Of a stretch of DNA of 64,000 bases, positions 43,191-52,385 are shown in pieces. Origin of the DNA: H111-94 sp034436045 (GTDB lineage Bacteria > Chloroflexota > Ktedonobacteria > Ktedonobacterales > Ktedonobacteraceae); the NCBI GenBank assembly GCA_034436045.1, contig DAOTVZ010000051.1, positions 1 through 64,000 on the forward strand. Reading direction: 5' to 3'. Position 1 is the first letter of the stretch. Every line of letters begins with the position of its first letter. Below the pieces are notes generated by a model, which was not told where the DNA came from, searched no databases, and saw nothing but the letters and a program-made list of their open reading frames with translations. Both the position numbers and the translations under genes were made by a program.

Positions 43191-45368
43191 ATGATTGGTG
43201 AAACGACAACGGTGGTGCAGGGCCTGGGCCAGCCTGAAAAGGTGGTGACACCTTCTGCCCGACCTTCCTGGTGGTCGCGATTAGCATTAGGTGCAATCAT
43301 GCTGATCTCGATCTTTATGAATTTTTATCAGCTTGGGCAAAACGGGTTTGGCAATACGTACTATGCGGCAGGCGTGAGAAGTATGCTGGATAACTGGCAC
43401 AACTTCTTTTTCGTCTCGTATGATCCAGGCGGCTTCGTCACGATTGATAAGCCACCGCTAGGCTTCTGGTTGCAGGTGGCGAGCGCCAGGATTTTTGGCT
43501 TTACGCCCTTTAGCGTCTTTCTCCCGCAGGCACTGGCCGGGGTGATTTCCGTGCTACTGCTCTACTGGTTGGTACGACGCCATTTTGGGATAGTGGCCGG
43601 GTTGCTGGCCGCCCTGGCGCTGGCGCTCAGCCCGATCAGCGTGGTGACGGCCCGTAATAATACGATAGACATGACGCTGGTGCTGGTCATGCTGCTGGCT
43701 GCCTGGACGACGCTGCGCGCGGCAGAGACGGGCAAGTTGCGCTGGCTCCTGCTGACAGCAGTGCTGATCGGTCTGGGCTTCAATATCAAGATGGCGGAGG
43801 CCTACCTGGTCGTCCCGGCGCTGGCGCTGCTATACTTGCTGGCGGCACCGAAAAATTGGCGTGTGCGCATCTTGCATCTCCTGCTGGCAGGACTGGTGAT
43901 GGTGGTCATCTCCTTCTCCTGGATCACTGCCGTTGATCTCACACCCGCCTCGCAGCGTCCTTATGTTGGTTCAACGCAGGATAACTCGGAACTGAGCCTG
44001 GCAATAGGCTATAACGGAATTGAGCGTCTGATTGGCGGCGTGCTAGGGGGCTTTGGAAGAAGAGGCGACGCACGACCGAATTTCTCAACTTCGGGAATCA
44101 CCAGAACGACGAACGGGCAGAGTACGGGCACGGGTCAGAACACACCGATCACGGGCAATGGGACGGGTCAGTTTCCCCCGTTTTCCGGCGCTGGCACCAC
44201 TGCTGACAGGACGGGTAGCCTACCAGAGCGGTTCCGGGGCACTGGTGGCTTTGGCGGCGGCGCTGGTGGCATGTTTGGTACCGGGACGCCTGGCCCCTTG
44301 CGCCTCTTCAATGCCGCTCTAGGCGGGCAGATTTCGTGGCTCTTGCCGCTGGCGCTGCTCAGTATACTGGCGCTGGCCTGGCAGAGCCGACTGAACTTTC
44401 AAGAGAATCGTCGGCAACAGTCGCTGGTGTTGTGGGGCATGTGGCTGCTCACTACGGCCATCTTTTTCAGCGTAGCTTCTTTTATCCACCAGTATTACCT
44501 GGTCACGATGGCACCCGCTATCGCCGCACTCTTTGGTATTGGCCTGGTAGTGATGTGGCAGGATTATCGGCGACCGGGCTGGCGTGGCTGGCTCCTGCCC
44601 ATAGCATTGCTGGCTACAGCGGCGGAACAGATTCATATCATTAGCAGCGATCCAGCGTGGGGAAGCTGGCTGATTCCGGTGATTGCCGGTCTGACGATCC
44701 TGGCAGCGCTAATTCTGATCGTAGTGCGGTTGCTGCCACGTGTCAAGCTGCCAACTGTGTTTCCGATGGCGGGCCTGTGCGCGGGCATTCTCGCAGTAAT
44801 GCTGGTACCTGCGATATGGTCGGCTATTCCGGCTCTGAATGGTATCACACAGAACCTACCTTCGGCTGGGCCGAGCGGTGGCTTCGGTAGTGGCTTTGTG
44901 GCGGGCAATTTTGGCGGCATTACCAGTACAGGACGTGCCAGAGATTTTGCGGTTGGCGGTTTCGGTGGCCCTGGCAACGCAACGGCAGATACGGCCTTGA
45001 TCGCGTACCTGGAGGCCCATCAGGGCAACACGAAGTTCCTGGTAGCCGTACCCAGTTCAATGGTAGCCGACAGCATCATTCTGGCTACCAATAAGCCGGT
45101 GATGGCAATGGGCGGTTTCTCCGGCTCCGACCCCATCTTGACTGTCAGTAGCTTAAAGCTGTTGATCAACGATGGCACCGTCCACTACTTCCTGCTGGGT
45201 GGCGGCGGTTTCGGTGGCGGCCAGAGTGCCGTGACCAATTGGATCACGCAATCCTGTCAAGTAGTGCCAAGCAGCCAGTGGCAGTCATCTTCTACGACAA
45301 GTAGCGGTGGCAGCTTCGGTGGCTTCCGAGAAGCCTCAACGTTGTATTATTGCGCATCGGCAAAGTGA
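43191..45368 (+). CDS. GT39-type membrane glycosyltransferase (ArnT/PMT-like) with glycine-rich insert
   Basis: 725 residues from ATG 43191 with AAGGTAGAG ahead; a GTG at 43176 is less likely. The N-terminal part fits the GT-C fold: FYQLGQNGFGNTYYAAGVRS, then DPGGFVTIDKPPLGFWLQVA with an early acidic residue in the first loop, and about ten membrane helices. An unusual low-complexity region near residues 285-380 is rich in Gly, Thr and Asn (GTGQNTPITGNGTGQF, GGFGGGAGGMFGTG). A C-terminal extracytoplasmic domain (about 560-725) is also Gly-rich. The enzyme should transfer a sugar from undecaprenyl phosphate to an acceptor outside the membrane. Confidence 0.9.
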   Translation: MIGETTTVVQGLGQPEKVVTPSARPSWWSRLALGAIMLISIFMNFYQLGQNGFGNTYYAAGVRSMLDNWHNFFFVSYDPGGFVTIDKPPLGFWLQVASARIFGFTPFSVFLPQALAGVISVLLLYWLVRRHFGIVAGLLAALALALSPISVVTARNNTIDMTLVLVMLLAAWTTLRAAETGKLRWLLLTAVLIGLGFNIKMAEAYLVVPALALLYLLAAPKNWRVRILHLLLAGLVMVVISFSWITAVDLTPASQRPYVGSTQDNSELSLAIGYNGIERLIGGVLGGFGRRGDARPNFSTSGITRTTNGQSTGTGQNTPITGNGTGQFPPFSGAGTTADRTGSLPERFRGTGGFGGGAGGMFGTGTPGPLRLFNAALGGQISWLLPLALLSILALAWQSRLNFQENRRQQSLVLWGMWLLTTAIFFSVASFIHQYYLVTMAPAIAALFGIGLVVMWQDYRRPGWRGWLLPIALLATAAEQIHIISSDPAWGSWLIPVIAGLTILAALILIVVRLLPRVKLPTVFPMAGLCAGILAVMLVPAIWSAIPALNGITQNLPSAGPSGGFGSGFVAGNFGGITSTGRARDFAVGGFGGPGNATADTALIAYLEAHQGNTKFLVAVPSSMVADSIILATNKPVMAMGGFSGSDPILTVSSLKLLINDGTVHYFLLGGGGFGGGQSAVTNWITQSCQVVPSSQWQSSSTTSSGGSFGGFREASTLYYCASAK

Positions 45369-45380
45369 CATTGCGCCACA

Positions 45381-45464
45381 GGGCATCCGCGAGGGATGTC
45401 CCTATAATGACAAGCAAAAGCAGTACCATATCATAGCAGGGGCGTACCCTTGCGGTCGCCCTGC
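45381..45464. repeat. two short dispersed-type palindromes
   Basis: GGGCATCCGCGAGGGATGTCCC (45381-45402, written here without its flank) forms a G-T tolerant hairpin, and GCAGGGGCGTACC pairs with GGTCGCCCTGC at 45436-45464. Both belong to the CCCC-flanked repeat style found elsewhere in the window, but to other sequence families. Confidence 0.5.
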
Positions 45465-45512
45465 TCTTGTTTGAGGTCGCCCCTGTCTTCTCTCGCATGG
45501 GGTGCGCTTCAC

Positions 45513-45562
45513 AGGCCGGTATGCGGTATCCCGTTACAGGACACCGCATACCGGCCTTTTTT
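45513..45562 (+). terminator. intrinsic terminator after the GT39 gene
   Basis: AGGCCGGTATGCGGT (45513-45527) pairs perfectly with ACCGCATACCGGCCT (45543-45557), followed by a run of six T. This is a strong Rho-independent terminator. Confidence 0.9.
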
Positions 45563-45810
45563 GTGTGCTGTACAGTAATTATATGTAAACCAGAGGTTTT
45601 ATTGTTGTGTATTAGTATAAAGAAATTTGCACTATTGACGATGATAAATTATCGTATTATATTTATAGTGGCTACTTGTTATGTTTATACTAAACAATAA
45701 GCCTCTTGTTCAAATATTATTATGTATAGAATACTGTAGGGTAGCATGTGTATGTCTAAAAATGTTTTTTCTACGGTGCCCTGGCCATGGCAGGGAGAGG
45801 AGTGTGCAGG
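45563..45810. other. AT-rich upstream region of the secreted-protein gene
   Basis: The 248 bp are far richer in A+T than the surroundings and contain several TATAAT-like stretches and the imperfect palindrome ACGATGATAAATTATCGT. No coding frame was accepted. It probably holds the promoter of the gene at 45811. Confidence 0.5.
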
Positions 45811-47040
45811 ATGGTGGGTATGCGAGTACGGAAACTGGTAATTGGAACGGGGCGTATCCTGCTGCCTGTCGCATTTGTCATCAGTACCCTGGCGGCACTG
45901 GCTGTAGCGGCGCGGGCAGCGCAGGCGCAGACCAGGGCAGTGACACCGGCAATGGCCTCGTTCATTAATTTTGTGCGTGCCAATCATACGTTAAGTCAAG
46001 GGACGACGTTGGGGAGCAATCCCTATACGTCGCAGCATCAACAGTTGCCCGATGCGCAATCGTTACAGCGCAATGTGACCAGGCAGCCAGGGGGGAATAG
46101 TGCGAACGTGATTATGAACGGCCCGCTTCCTGGCAATGGTTCTGCGCCTACCTTTAGCGGTACAACCTCGCGCTATGTGGTGCAAAATGATATTGACGAT
46201 CCTGGTCGGTTGGCGCAGGACGGCTGTAATCAGAGTGCCAATGGTGAGACAGGCATCGTGATCCTCGATTTCGGGCAACCCTGGCAGACGGATCAGGGAG
46301 CTTATGGCACCTTGATTACAGATCATCCCAGAGCTACCAACTTTGTCGGCCTTGATACCATTGCCTCGGCATCGGAAGCGTTTCTGTGGGGATACGCGCA
46401 ATGTGCGACGGGGAACGAGGCCATTGCGCTTGGTATCGGCACTAATAACGCGGGTTCACGTTTTAGCCCCGGTCATGGCTATGCCTGGGCCATGATGGTG
46501 AATGCCGTCAATGAATGGGTGATGCAGGAAAACTTCCAGTACCGCGAATATGTTGCGGGAGCTTCGGATATTGAGGTAGAGTACAACCCGGCACAGGCGA
46601 GCGAAAACTGGGTCAATAGCTATGTGGCTGGTGCGCAAACGATCTACTTCAATTATGGAGATGCGACCGGTTGTCCCATTGATGATGCGCCCACCAATCG
46701 GGCCTGTGCGCATAACTGGATGCAGTCCGACGTCCTCGATGTGTCTGAGGGCAACGGAGATGGCGTGGCCTTGCCCGAAATCTATAATACGACCGGCTAC
46801 CAGGCCAAGCAGTGGCAGAGCCTGAGCTACCTGGCGCATACAATGGCCGGGGCGAACGCCTTACCGATTGTTGGTGCCCTGACTCAGTATGGGGCATGTC
46901 ATTCGCCGGGTCGCCATTGTGACCCGACGACCGATAATACTCCGCAGCAGGGCTGGCAAGAGTTATATTCGATTCTTAATAGTAGTCAAGTCACCGCACA
47001 ACCCGTCCCGTTCGTGAGTGATATAACGTGGGATAGTTAA
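45811..47040 (+). CDS. secreted protein of unknown family
   Basis: 409 residues from ATG 45811 (AGGAG about 8 nt upstream). In-frame ATGs at 45787 and 45820 are possible. A signal peptide (basic start, VIGTGRILLPVAFVISTLA and AARAAQA) should be cleaved near residue 40. The mature part is neutral and rich in aromatic residues and Asn. It includes the segments GIVILDFGQPWQTDQGAYGT, then SPGHGYAWAMMVNAVNEWVM, and Cys residues (DGCNQS, QCATGN, GCPIDD, RACAHN, GACHSP, RHCDP) that could form disulfides. Several Asp and His in a loop-rich chain suggest an extracellular enzyme or binding protein, but no family was recognised. It is bounded by an AT-rich upstream region and a strong terminator. Confidence 0.75.
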   Translation: MVGMRVRKLVIGTGRILLPVAFVISTLAALAVAARAAQAQTRAVTPAMASFINFVRANHTLSQGTTLGSNPYTSQHQQLPDAQSLQRNVTRQPGGNSANVIMNGPLPGNGSAPTFSGTTSRYVVQNDIDDPGRLAQDGCNQSANGETGIVILDFGQPWQTDQGAYGTLITDHPRATNFVGLDTIASASEAFLWGYAQCATGNEAIALGIGTNNAGSRFSPGHGYAWAMMVNAVNEWVMQENFQYREYVAGASDIEVEYNPAQASENWVNSYVAGAQTIYFNYGDATGCPIDDAPTNRACAHNWMQSDVLDVSEGNGDGVALPEIYNTTGYQAKQWQSLSYLAHTMAGANALPIVGALTQYGACHSPGRHCDPTTDNTPQQGWQELYSILNSSQVTAQPVPFVSDITWDS

Positions 47041-47084
47041 TCGCGCGTTCATATCCGCTCAATGTAGTGTTAAATGGTAATTCC

Positions 47085-47132
47085 CACCGGAGCCTCTGGT
47101 CTTGCTAGCAGACCGGAGGCTCCGGTGTTTTG
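47085..47132 (+). terminator. intrinsic terminator after the secreted-protein gene
   Basis: CACCGGAGCCTCTGGTC pairs with GACCGGAGGCTCCGGTG (one mismatch), with a 9-nt loop, followed by TTTT. A clear Rho-independent terminator. Confidence 0.9.
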
Positions 47133-47236
47133 TTGTCCATTGTCACTGTGCTATGGCTGTGATAAACTTGCCTATTAATAGCGTACCTCTAATATTAAGA
47201 GACCAGGTTGTTTGAAGTTTAAGGAGGTTTCCCATT

Positions 47237-48172
47237 ATGAGATTTTTTCTTCGTGCATCTTCTACAAAACGCTACCCTGGGAGTATAGCGCTGCTTGGCT
47301 GTTTACTGGGGTTGATCCTGGTGCTGGCCGCCTGTGGTAGCGGTGGCAATGGCACAACGACAACGGGTAGCGGTAGCACACCCACCTCTTCGAGTGCGCC
47401 GAAGGTAGCACCGCCCAATGATTTGCTCACGCCGGGCGTCTTGACTGTTGGCAGTGATACTACCTACCCGCCGCAGGAATATATTGATACCACGACGAAC
47501 CAGCCGGCTGGTTTTGACATCGACCTCATCACTGCTATTGCGCAGCGCATGGGCTTGAAGGCTCAGATTGTCAGCACCAGCTTTGATACGATCATCGACA
47601 GCCTGAACGCGAAGCGTTTCGATGTGGTTATTTCGGCTGTGACAATTACCCCGGCGCGTCAGCAGAAAGTGGATTTCATCCCTTATTTTAGCGCCGGTGA
47701 ATCGCTGCTGGTGCAGAATGGCAATCCTGACCATATCACGCAACTTTCCGACCTGTGTGGGAAAAACGCAGGTGTGCAGAATGGCACGATTGAGCAGGCC
47801 GATCTCCAGACCGCCAGCAACGACTGCAAGAAGAATGGGAAGCCTGCTATCAATATCACGGTATTGACAAACGAGACCGATGTCATTCAGTTGTTAGCAA
47901 CCAATCGCGTTGTGGCGACGTACCAGGACTCGCCTGTAACTGACTATTACATCAAGCAACATCCTGGACAGTTCATGGTTGGTGGCTCGGTTATCAATGC
48001 GGCTCCCGAAGGCATTGTGGTGCGGAAGGGCGATACCTCCATGTTCAATGCGATCAACACCGCTTTTCAGCAGTTGAGGGCCGATGGTACCTATCATAGC
48101 TTGATTGAAAAGTGGGGCTTGACGCAGGAAGAGCTGACCAGTATGATTGATCGGCGTACTGCTCTTGCCTGA
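47237..48172 (+). CDS. polar amino acid ABC transporter, substrate-binding lipoprotein
   Basis: 311 residues, AAGGAGG before the ATG. A lipoprotein signal has its Cys33 in LVLAACGSGG. The mature part is a family 3 solute-binding protein: LTVGSDTTYPPQEYIDTTTN, then GFDIDLITAIAQRMG, FDTIIDSLNAKRFDVVISAV and TPARQQKVDFIPYF. It captures an amino acid at the outer membrane face and hands it to the permease encoded next. The genes for binding protein, permease and ATPase lie in order with short gaps. Confidence 0.95.
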   Translation: MRFFLRASSTKRYPGSIALLGCLLGLILVLAACGSGGNGTTTTGSGSTPTSSSAPKVAPPNDLLTPGVLTVGSDTTYPPQEYIDTTTNQPAGFDIDLITAIAQRMGLKAQIVSTSFDTIIDSLNAKRFDVVISAVTITPARQQKVDFIPYFSAGESLLVQNGNPDHITQLSDLCGKNAGVQNGTIEQADLQTASNDCKKNGKPAINITVLTNETDVIQLLATNRVVATYQDSPVTDYYIKQHPGQFMVGGSVINAAPEGIVVRKGDTSMFNAINTAFQQLRADGTYHSLIEKWGLTQEELTSMIDRRTALA

Positions 48173-48240
48173 TCTAGTATTGTGGGTGATACACGGAGGT
48201 ACCAATACCTCCGTGTATTGCTTGCGGAGGAGGTTGCCGC

Positions 48241-49008
48241 GTGTCTCTGTGGCAGATTATAGTAAAGTTTCTCTTTTCCACACTGTTTCTGCAAGCCGCC
48301 TGGAGAACGTTGTGGATATCGGTGGTGTCCCAGACCTTTGGTGTCATCATCGGGTTGATCCTCGCGCTGATGCGTATGTCGCGTTTCCCCCTACTCTCCT
48401 GGCCTGCGCGTTTCTACATCTGGCTTTTTCGTGGTAGCCCCTTATTAGTGCAGATACTGATTTTGTACGATGGCATACCGCAGGTGATGCCCTCTCTCAC
48501 CAAATATTTGACGGTTTATTCTGTGGCACTGATCGCCTTCTCCTTCAACGAAGGGGCCTACATGGCAGAAATTATTCGCGCAGGGATCACCTCGGTTGAT
48601 CCCGGACAGATGGAGGCCGCAAAAGCGTTGGGTATGCGCTATCCTCTGGCGATGCGCCGCATTGTTCTCCCGCAGGCCGCGCGCGTTATCGTGCCACCAC
48701 TGGGCAATGAGTTTAATAACATGCTCAAAACGACCTCGCTGGCCTCTATCGTCGGTCTGTTTGAACTCACCTACACCGCTCAGGTCTACGGCTCGCAGGA
48801 TTTCATCATCTTTCAGTTGCTCCTCGTTGCCACCGTCTATTACCTGCTTCTGACCACTTTATGGGGCTATGTGCAAGGCTGGATCGAAAATCGTATGGAC
48901 CCCGACCGCTCAACGCGCAATGAGCTGTTGAAACAGAAGGGGCTGGCCGAGCGCTTATTCGGCTTCGGATCAGCGCGTGTGGGCGGCACACTGGTAAGTG
49001 GGCGCTAG
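48241..49008 (+). CDS. polar amino acid ABC transporter, permease
   Basis: 255 residues from a GTG with GGAGGAGG before it. The HisM/GlnP type is clear from TLWISVVSQTFGVIIGLILA, the EAA loop (EAAKALGMRYPLAMRRIVLPQA) and LGNEFNNMLKTTSLASIVG. About five membrane helices. The permease probably works as a homodimer since a single permease gene is present. Confidence 0.95.
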   Translation: MSLWQIIVKFLFSTLFLQAAWRTLWISVVSQTFGVIIGLILALMRMSRFPLLSWPARFYIWLFRGSPLLVQILILYDGIPQVMPSLTKYLTVYSVALIAFSFNEGAYMAEIIRAGITSVDPGQMEAAKALGMRYPLAMRRIVLPQAARVIVPPLGNEFNNMLKTTSLASIVGLFELTYTAQVYGSQDFIIFQLLLVATVYYLLLTTLWGYVQGWIENRMDPDRSTRNELLKQKGLAERLFGFGSARVGGTLVSGR

Positions 49009-49035
49009 CTAAGCAAGCAAGCTGAGAGGTGATGT

Positions 49036-49824
49036 ATGACTATGAAGGCTGTTGACGGCGATGAAATGGTGCGCGCAGAGGATGTTGTCAAACGTTTTGG
49101 GCACCTGACGATTTTAAATGGCGTCAGTTTCATGGTGAAACGCGGGCAAGTGGTCGTTATTATCGGCCCCAGCGGCTCCGGCAAGACAACCATGCTGCGC
49201 TGTATCAACCACCTGGAGAAAATCGATGGGGGGCGCATCTATATCGATGGAGAACTGCTGGGCTATCGCATGGTGAATGGGAGGCTGGTCGAGGATAGCG
49301 ATGCTGCTATTTCGCGCGTGCGTTCGCAGATAGGCTTTGTCTTTCAACGCTTCAATCTGTTTCCTCACATGACGGCGCTTGAAAACGTGATCGAGGCCCC
49401 CATTCACGTGCTGCACCAATCCAGGGAAGAAGCCACCGAGCGCGCAATGGAACTGCTCGCTAAAGTTGGACTGGCCGAAAAGGCGAACTCGTATCCACAT
49501 AAGCTGTCCGGTGGGCAGCAGCAACGGGTGGCGATTGCCCGTGCGCTGGCGATGAATCCCAAGCTGATGCTCTTTGATGAGGCCACTTCCGCGCTCGACC
49601 CCGAACTGGTCGGTGAGGTGTTGAAGGTAATGCGCCAGCTTGCCGAGGAGGGCATGACGATGGTTGTGGTGACACACGAAATGGGCTTTGCGCGCGATGT
49701 AGCTGATCATGTCATCTTCATGGATCGCGGTATAATTGTTGAAGAGGGTCCGCCAGAGCAGGTTTTTGAACATACCAGCAATGAACGTACCCGTGCCTTT
49801 CTGGGTATGATTCGCGAACAATAG
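49036..49824 (+). CDS. polar amino acid ABC transporter, ATP-binding protein
   Basis: 262 residues. Walker A is GPSGSGKTT, the signature is KLSGGQQQRVAIARAL, and Walker B is LMLFDEATSALDPE, with the switch His in VVVTHEMGFARDVAD. This is the GlnQ/HisP group. AGGTGATG precedes the start. It is the last gene of the importer and is closely followed by an unrelated membrane protein gene. Confidence 0.96.
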   Translation: MTMKAVDGDEMVRAEDVVKRFGHLTILNGVSFMVKRGQVVVIIGPSGSGKTTMLRCINHLEKIDGGRIYIDGELLGYRMVNGRLVEDSDAAISRVRSQIGFVFQRFNLFPHMTALENVIEAPIHVLHQSREEATERAMELLAKVGLAEKANSYPHKLSGGQQQRVAIARALAMNPKLMLFDEATSALDPELVGEVLKVMRQLAEEGMTMVVVTHEMGFARDVADHVIFMDRGIIVEEGPPEQVFEHTSNERTRAFLGMIREQ

Positions 49825-49838
49825 ATAAATTGGATGTA

Positions 49839-51251
49839 ATGAACTATTTCCCATCTGATGACCACCGGTATGATGAGGATGAAGTTGAGATCAGCGATCT
49901 GTCTGAAGAGCAAGACACCTCACAACAGATCACATCTCCTACCACTAAGACGATGCTTGTCTCGTTGCGCAACCGCCTTTCGGGCAAGCAGCGCCGTAAA
50001 CGTTTGTTGATAACGACGAGTATTGTGGTACTGGCTATCATCGTTTTTCTCAGCAGTATGGCTCCGGTGCGCGCGCTGGTGCTGGCAAAACTTTCTCCGG
50101 CATCTTCCAGTATGGCCTCTTCACCTGTCTCTGTGCAGCCCGCGCCGGGTGCCTCCCTGATCTATCTGCAAGTCTTACCGAAGTGGGGTCATGTGCTGGT
50201 CGATGGCCATATCCTCTCGTCTGTGCCGGAGGCCAGCGTAGTTACTCCGGGACAGACCGCGCCGTTGGAGCTTGCTCGCGGCGTGCATCTGATACGCTGG
50301 GAGGCAGCACCGTTTAAGCCGTTACAATGTGTCCTCGTCGTGCCGTTGCCGTCAAAGGCTTCCACGTGCCAGGTGATGAAGTCGCGCCCTAATCAATTCA
50401 CCAATCAAGCCTGGCTGGTTGGCCTGCCGGTTTCGCTGGCGGATTTGCCCGCCTCTGAACGGGCCGCGCTGATCCAGAGTACGCAGGCGTTGCTGGCAAC
50501 CTTTCAGAGAACGGCAATGGTGCAGGTAGGGGAACGCTATGTAGTGATCTCGCCGCCATCGCAACAGGCAATTGTCCAGGTGGCGCAGCAACCTCTACTT
50601 GCCACGCTTAGCTTTCAATTGCAGACGACGACGCAGGCGGCGGCTATCTGCAATGGCGTTTCGCTCTCTCCACAGCCGTTCTCCTGCGCGATTGCAGGCC
50701 AGGATTGTCGTCTCTTCTGCACGCTGTTCTGGCCTGGCGCAACCAGTGGTTGGGATGTGACGGGCATCATCCGTCCTGAGTGGAGCTACCAGACGCTTGA
50801 CGGACAGCTTATCGCGCAGCATGAGCCGGACACGTTGATGGCTTATGGTCAGTTGCAATTTATTACGTTTCATATCGAGTGGCATGGCCACTGGCGAGTG
50901 ACGTTCCATCCGACCGGAGCCAGCACTTTTGATGACCCGATCTGTATTGCGACGGAAAGCGACATATTTACCAATCCCGCGCTCGACCAGGTGGGGCATA
51001 CGGACCTCGTGTGGAATTTCTATGCGAGCAGCACGGTACCGGGCGGTTGCCTTGTCACTGGTACGATTAGTGTGCCAGCGCAAATATCAGGTGGTGTACC
51101 TATCCTGGAGAAACATGTATATCTGCTGCATCGTTTCGGCGTCTTGCTGGCGGCCAACTCACTGGCCCATCAGTTGTGGCCGCAGTTGCCGCAGGCCAGT
51201 GCGCAGGAACAGGCGATGGTTTCCCAGATTTTTGAGCAGAAGGGAAGATAG
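49839..51251 (+). CDS. membrane-anchored extracytoplasmic protein of unknown function
   Basis: About 470 residues from ATG 49839; a TTG at 49830 is possible. An acidic cytoplasmic head (about 45 residues) precedes a basic stretch and one membrane helix near 70-90 (LLITTSIVVLAIIVFLSSM). Outside, a PEGA-like segment appears near 110-160 (LPKWGHVLVDGHIL and LARGVHLIRWEAAPF). The rest is beta-rich with six or more Cys, some in pairs (CSLPQPFSC-like spacing and DCRLFC), suggesting disulfides. No catalytic motif was seen. It starts 14 nt after the amino-acid importer and is followed 5 nt later by the methyltransferase, so the genes may be cotranscribed. Confidence 0.7.
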   Translation: MNYFPSDDHRYDEDEVEISDLSEEQDTSQQITSPTTKTMLVSLRNRLSGKQRRKRLLITTSIVVLAIIVFLSSMAPVRALVLAKLSPASSSMASSPVSVQPAPGASLIYLQVLPKWGHVLVDGHILSSVPEASVVTPGQTAPLELARGVHLIRWEAAPFKPLQCVLVVPLPSKASTCQVMKSRPNQFTNQAWLVGLPVSLADLPASERAALIQSTQALLATFQRTAMVQVGERYVVISPPSQQAIVQVAQQPLLATLSFQLQTTTQAAAICNGVSLSPQPFSCAIAGQDCRLFCTLFWPGATSGWDVTGIIRPEWSYQTLDGQLIAQHEPDTLMAYGQLQFITFHIEWHGHWRVTFHPTGASTFDDPICIATESDIFTNPALDQVGHTDLVWNFYASSTVPGGCLVTGTISVPAQISGGVPILEKHVYLLHRFGVLLAANSLAHQLWPQLPQASAQEQAMVSQIFEQKGR

Positions 51252-51256
51252 CAACC

Positions 51257-51844
51257 ATGCAGAAAGCCGACCTGTATGCCTTGCTGGAGGCGTTGTATGA
51301 AGAAGGTCAACGCAATGATGCGCAGGAGCAGCAGCGTAGTAAGAAGATGCTGAATCTGGAGCCAGAAACGGCGCATTTTGTGCATCTGCTCCTGCGCTCC
51401 AGCCGCCGCACACGTGTGTTAGAGATCGGCACATCGAACGGCTATAGCACCATCTGGCTGGCCTGGGCTATGTCTCTCAATGGCGGGCGCGTCACGAGCA
51501 TCGACCGCGATGCCCACAAGCATGTGCTGGCCGACGAAAATTTGCGCCGCGCCAGACTACGCGAATTCGTTGATCTTCACTGTGGCGATGCGACCGATGT
51601 GGTAGCATATCTTGCTGGCCCCTTTGACTGCGTGTTTTTCGATGCCGACCGCACAAGCGCACCCGAACAACTGGCCTTGTTGCTGCCAAAGCTAACGCCA
51701 GATGTATTGCTGCTGGCTGACAATGTGTTGTCACACAGCAATGAGATCGCGGCCTATCTACGCGCCCTGGAGGCCCTGCCCGATTTTGATAGAATCGTCC
51801 TTCCGCTTGGGAAAGGATTGAGCATCGCGTATCGCTCCAGTTAG
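51257..51844 (+). CDS. class I SAM-dependent O-methyltransferase
   Basis: 195 residues. The catechol-O-methyltransferase-like pattern is evident: RVLEIGTSNGYSTIWLAWAM (SAM-binding loop), then GGRVTSIDRDAHKHVLA, and DCVFFDADRTSAPEQLALLL with the metal-binding Asp. LLADNVLSHS follows. AGGGAAG precedes the start. It ends 4 nt into the reverse-strand His-rich peptide gene. A small-molecule or peptide carboxylate/hydroxyl substrate is possible. Confidence 0.88.
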   Translation: MQKADLYALLEALYEEGQRNDAQEQQRSKKMLNLEPETAHFVHLLLRSSRRTRVLEIGTSNGYSTIWLAWAMSLNGGRVTSIDRDAHKHVLADENLRRARLREFVDLHCGDATDVVAYLAGPFDCVFFDADRTSAPEQLALLLPKLTPDVLLLADNVLSHSNEIAAYLRALEALPDFDRIVLPLGKGLSIAYRSS

Positions 51845-52092
51845 TAATAACCACCGCTATCGTCATCACGGTCATAGACCTGGCCATGATGATGGTCCCT
51901 ATGATGGGGGTGATGGTGGTGATAGTGGTGATGACGGGGGTGATGACGATACTGAGCGTTGTATGGGCCTGCTTCTCCCCCAACAACCCTCTTGAGGTCG
52001 TTGTCAGCCAATCCATAGGCTTCTACCACGGTATCAGTCAATGAATTTAAGTCAGCATGATGTTCTTGTTGATGAGTAATCCTGTTCATCAT
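51841..52092 (-). CDS. histidine-rich small peptide with double-glycine-type leader
   Basis: 83 residues from ATG 52092 (a second ATG follows at once). The first 46 residues form a charged helical leader, with LNSLTDTVVEAYGLADNDLK leading to RVVGGEAG, a match to the L-x-x-V-x-G-G cleavage motif of GG-leader peptides. The part after GG is extraordinary: about 14 His in 30 residues with interspersed Arg, Tyr, Pro and Asp (RHHPRHHHYHHHHPHH), ending DDDSGGYY. The longer frame to 52197 is unlikely. It could be a RiPP-type precursor or an exported metal-binding peptide. No C39 peptidase or lanthionine/radical enzyme gene is in the window, only the convergent methyltransferase. Confidence 0.65.
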   Translation of the reverse strand: MMNRITHQQEHHADLNSLTDTVVEAYGLADNDLKRVVGGEAGPYNAQYRHHPRHHHYHHHHPHHRDHHHGQVYDRDDDSGGYY

Positions 52093-52385
52093 AGTATGTC
52101 TCTTTTCTTTATTTATTACTGCTGACGATTGAATCAAGCGAAGAAAGCGACCACTTTTCGTCGCTTCGCGCTTTCTATAGGAACGTTGTTTTGTCAAAAA
52201 CGTGACATGCAGGCGGCGATTACACGGATTTATGCCAGTCTAAAGATGACGACTGTGATCTGTTTGTGATGCTGGAGATCAATTTTGTGACGTGGATGTA
52301 CGTGTGAACTTAGTATGATTACTCTGTCTTATTGTAGTCGCAATGGGAAGAAAACTTCTTCGGGAAGGAAGAGAGGAAAGGGTCT

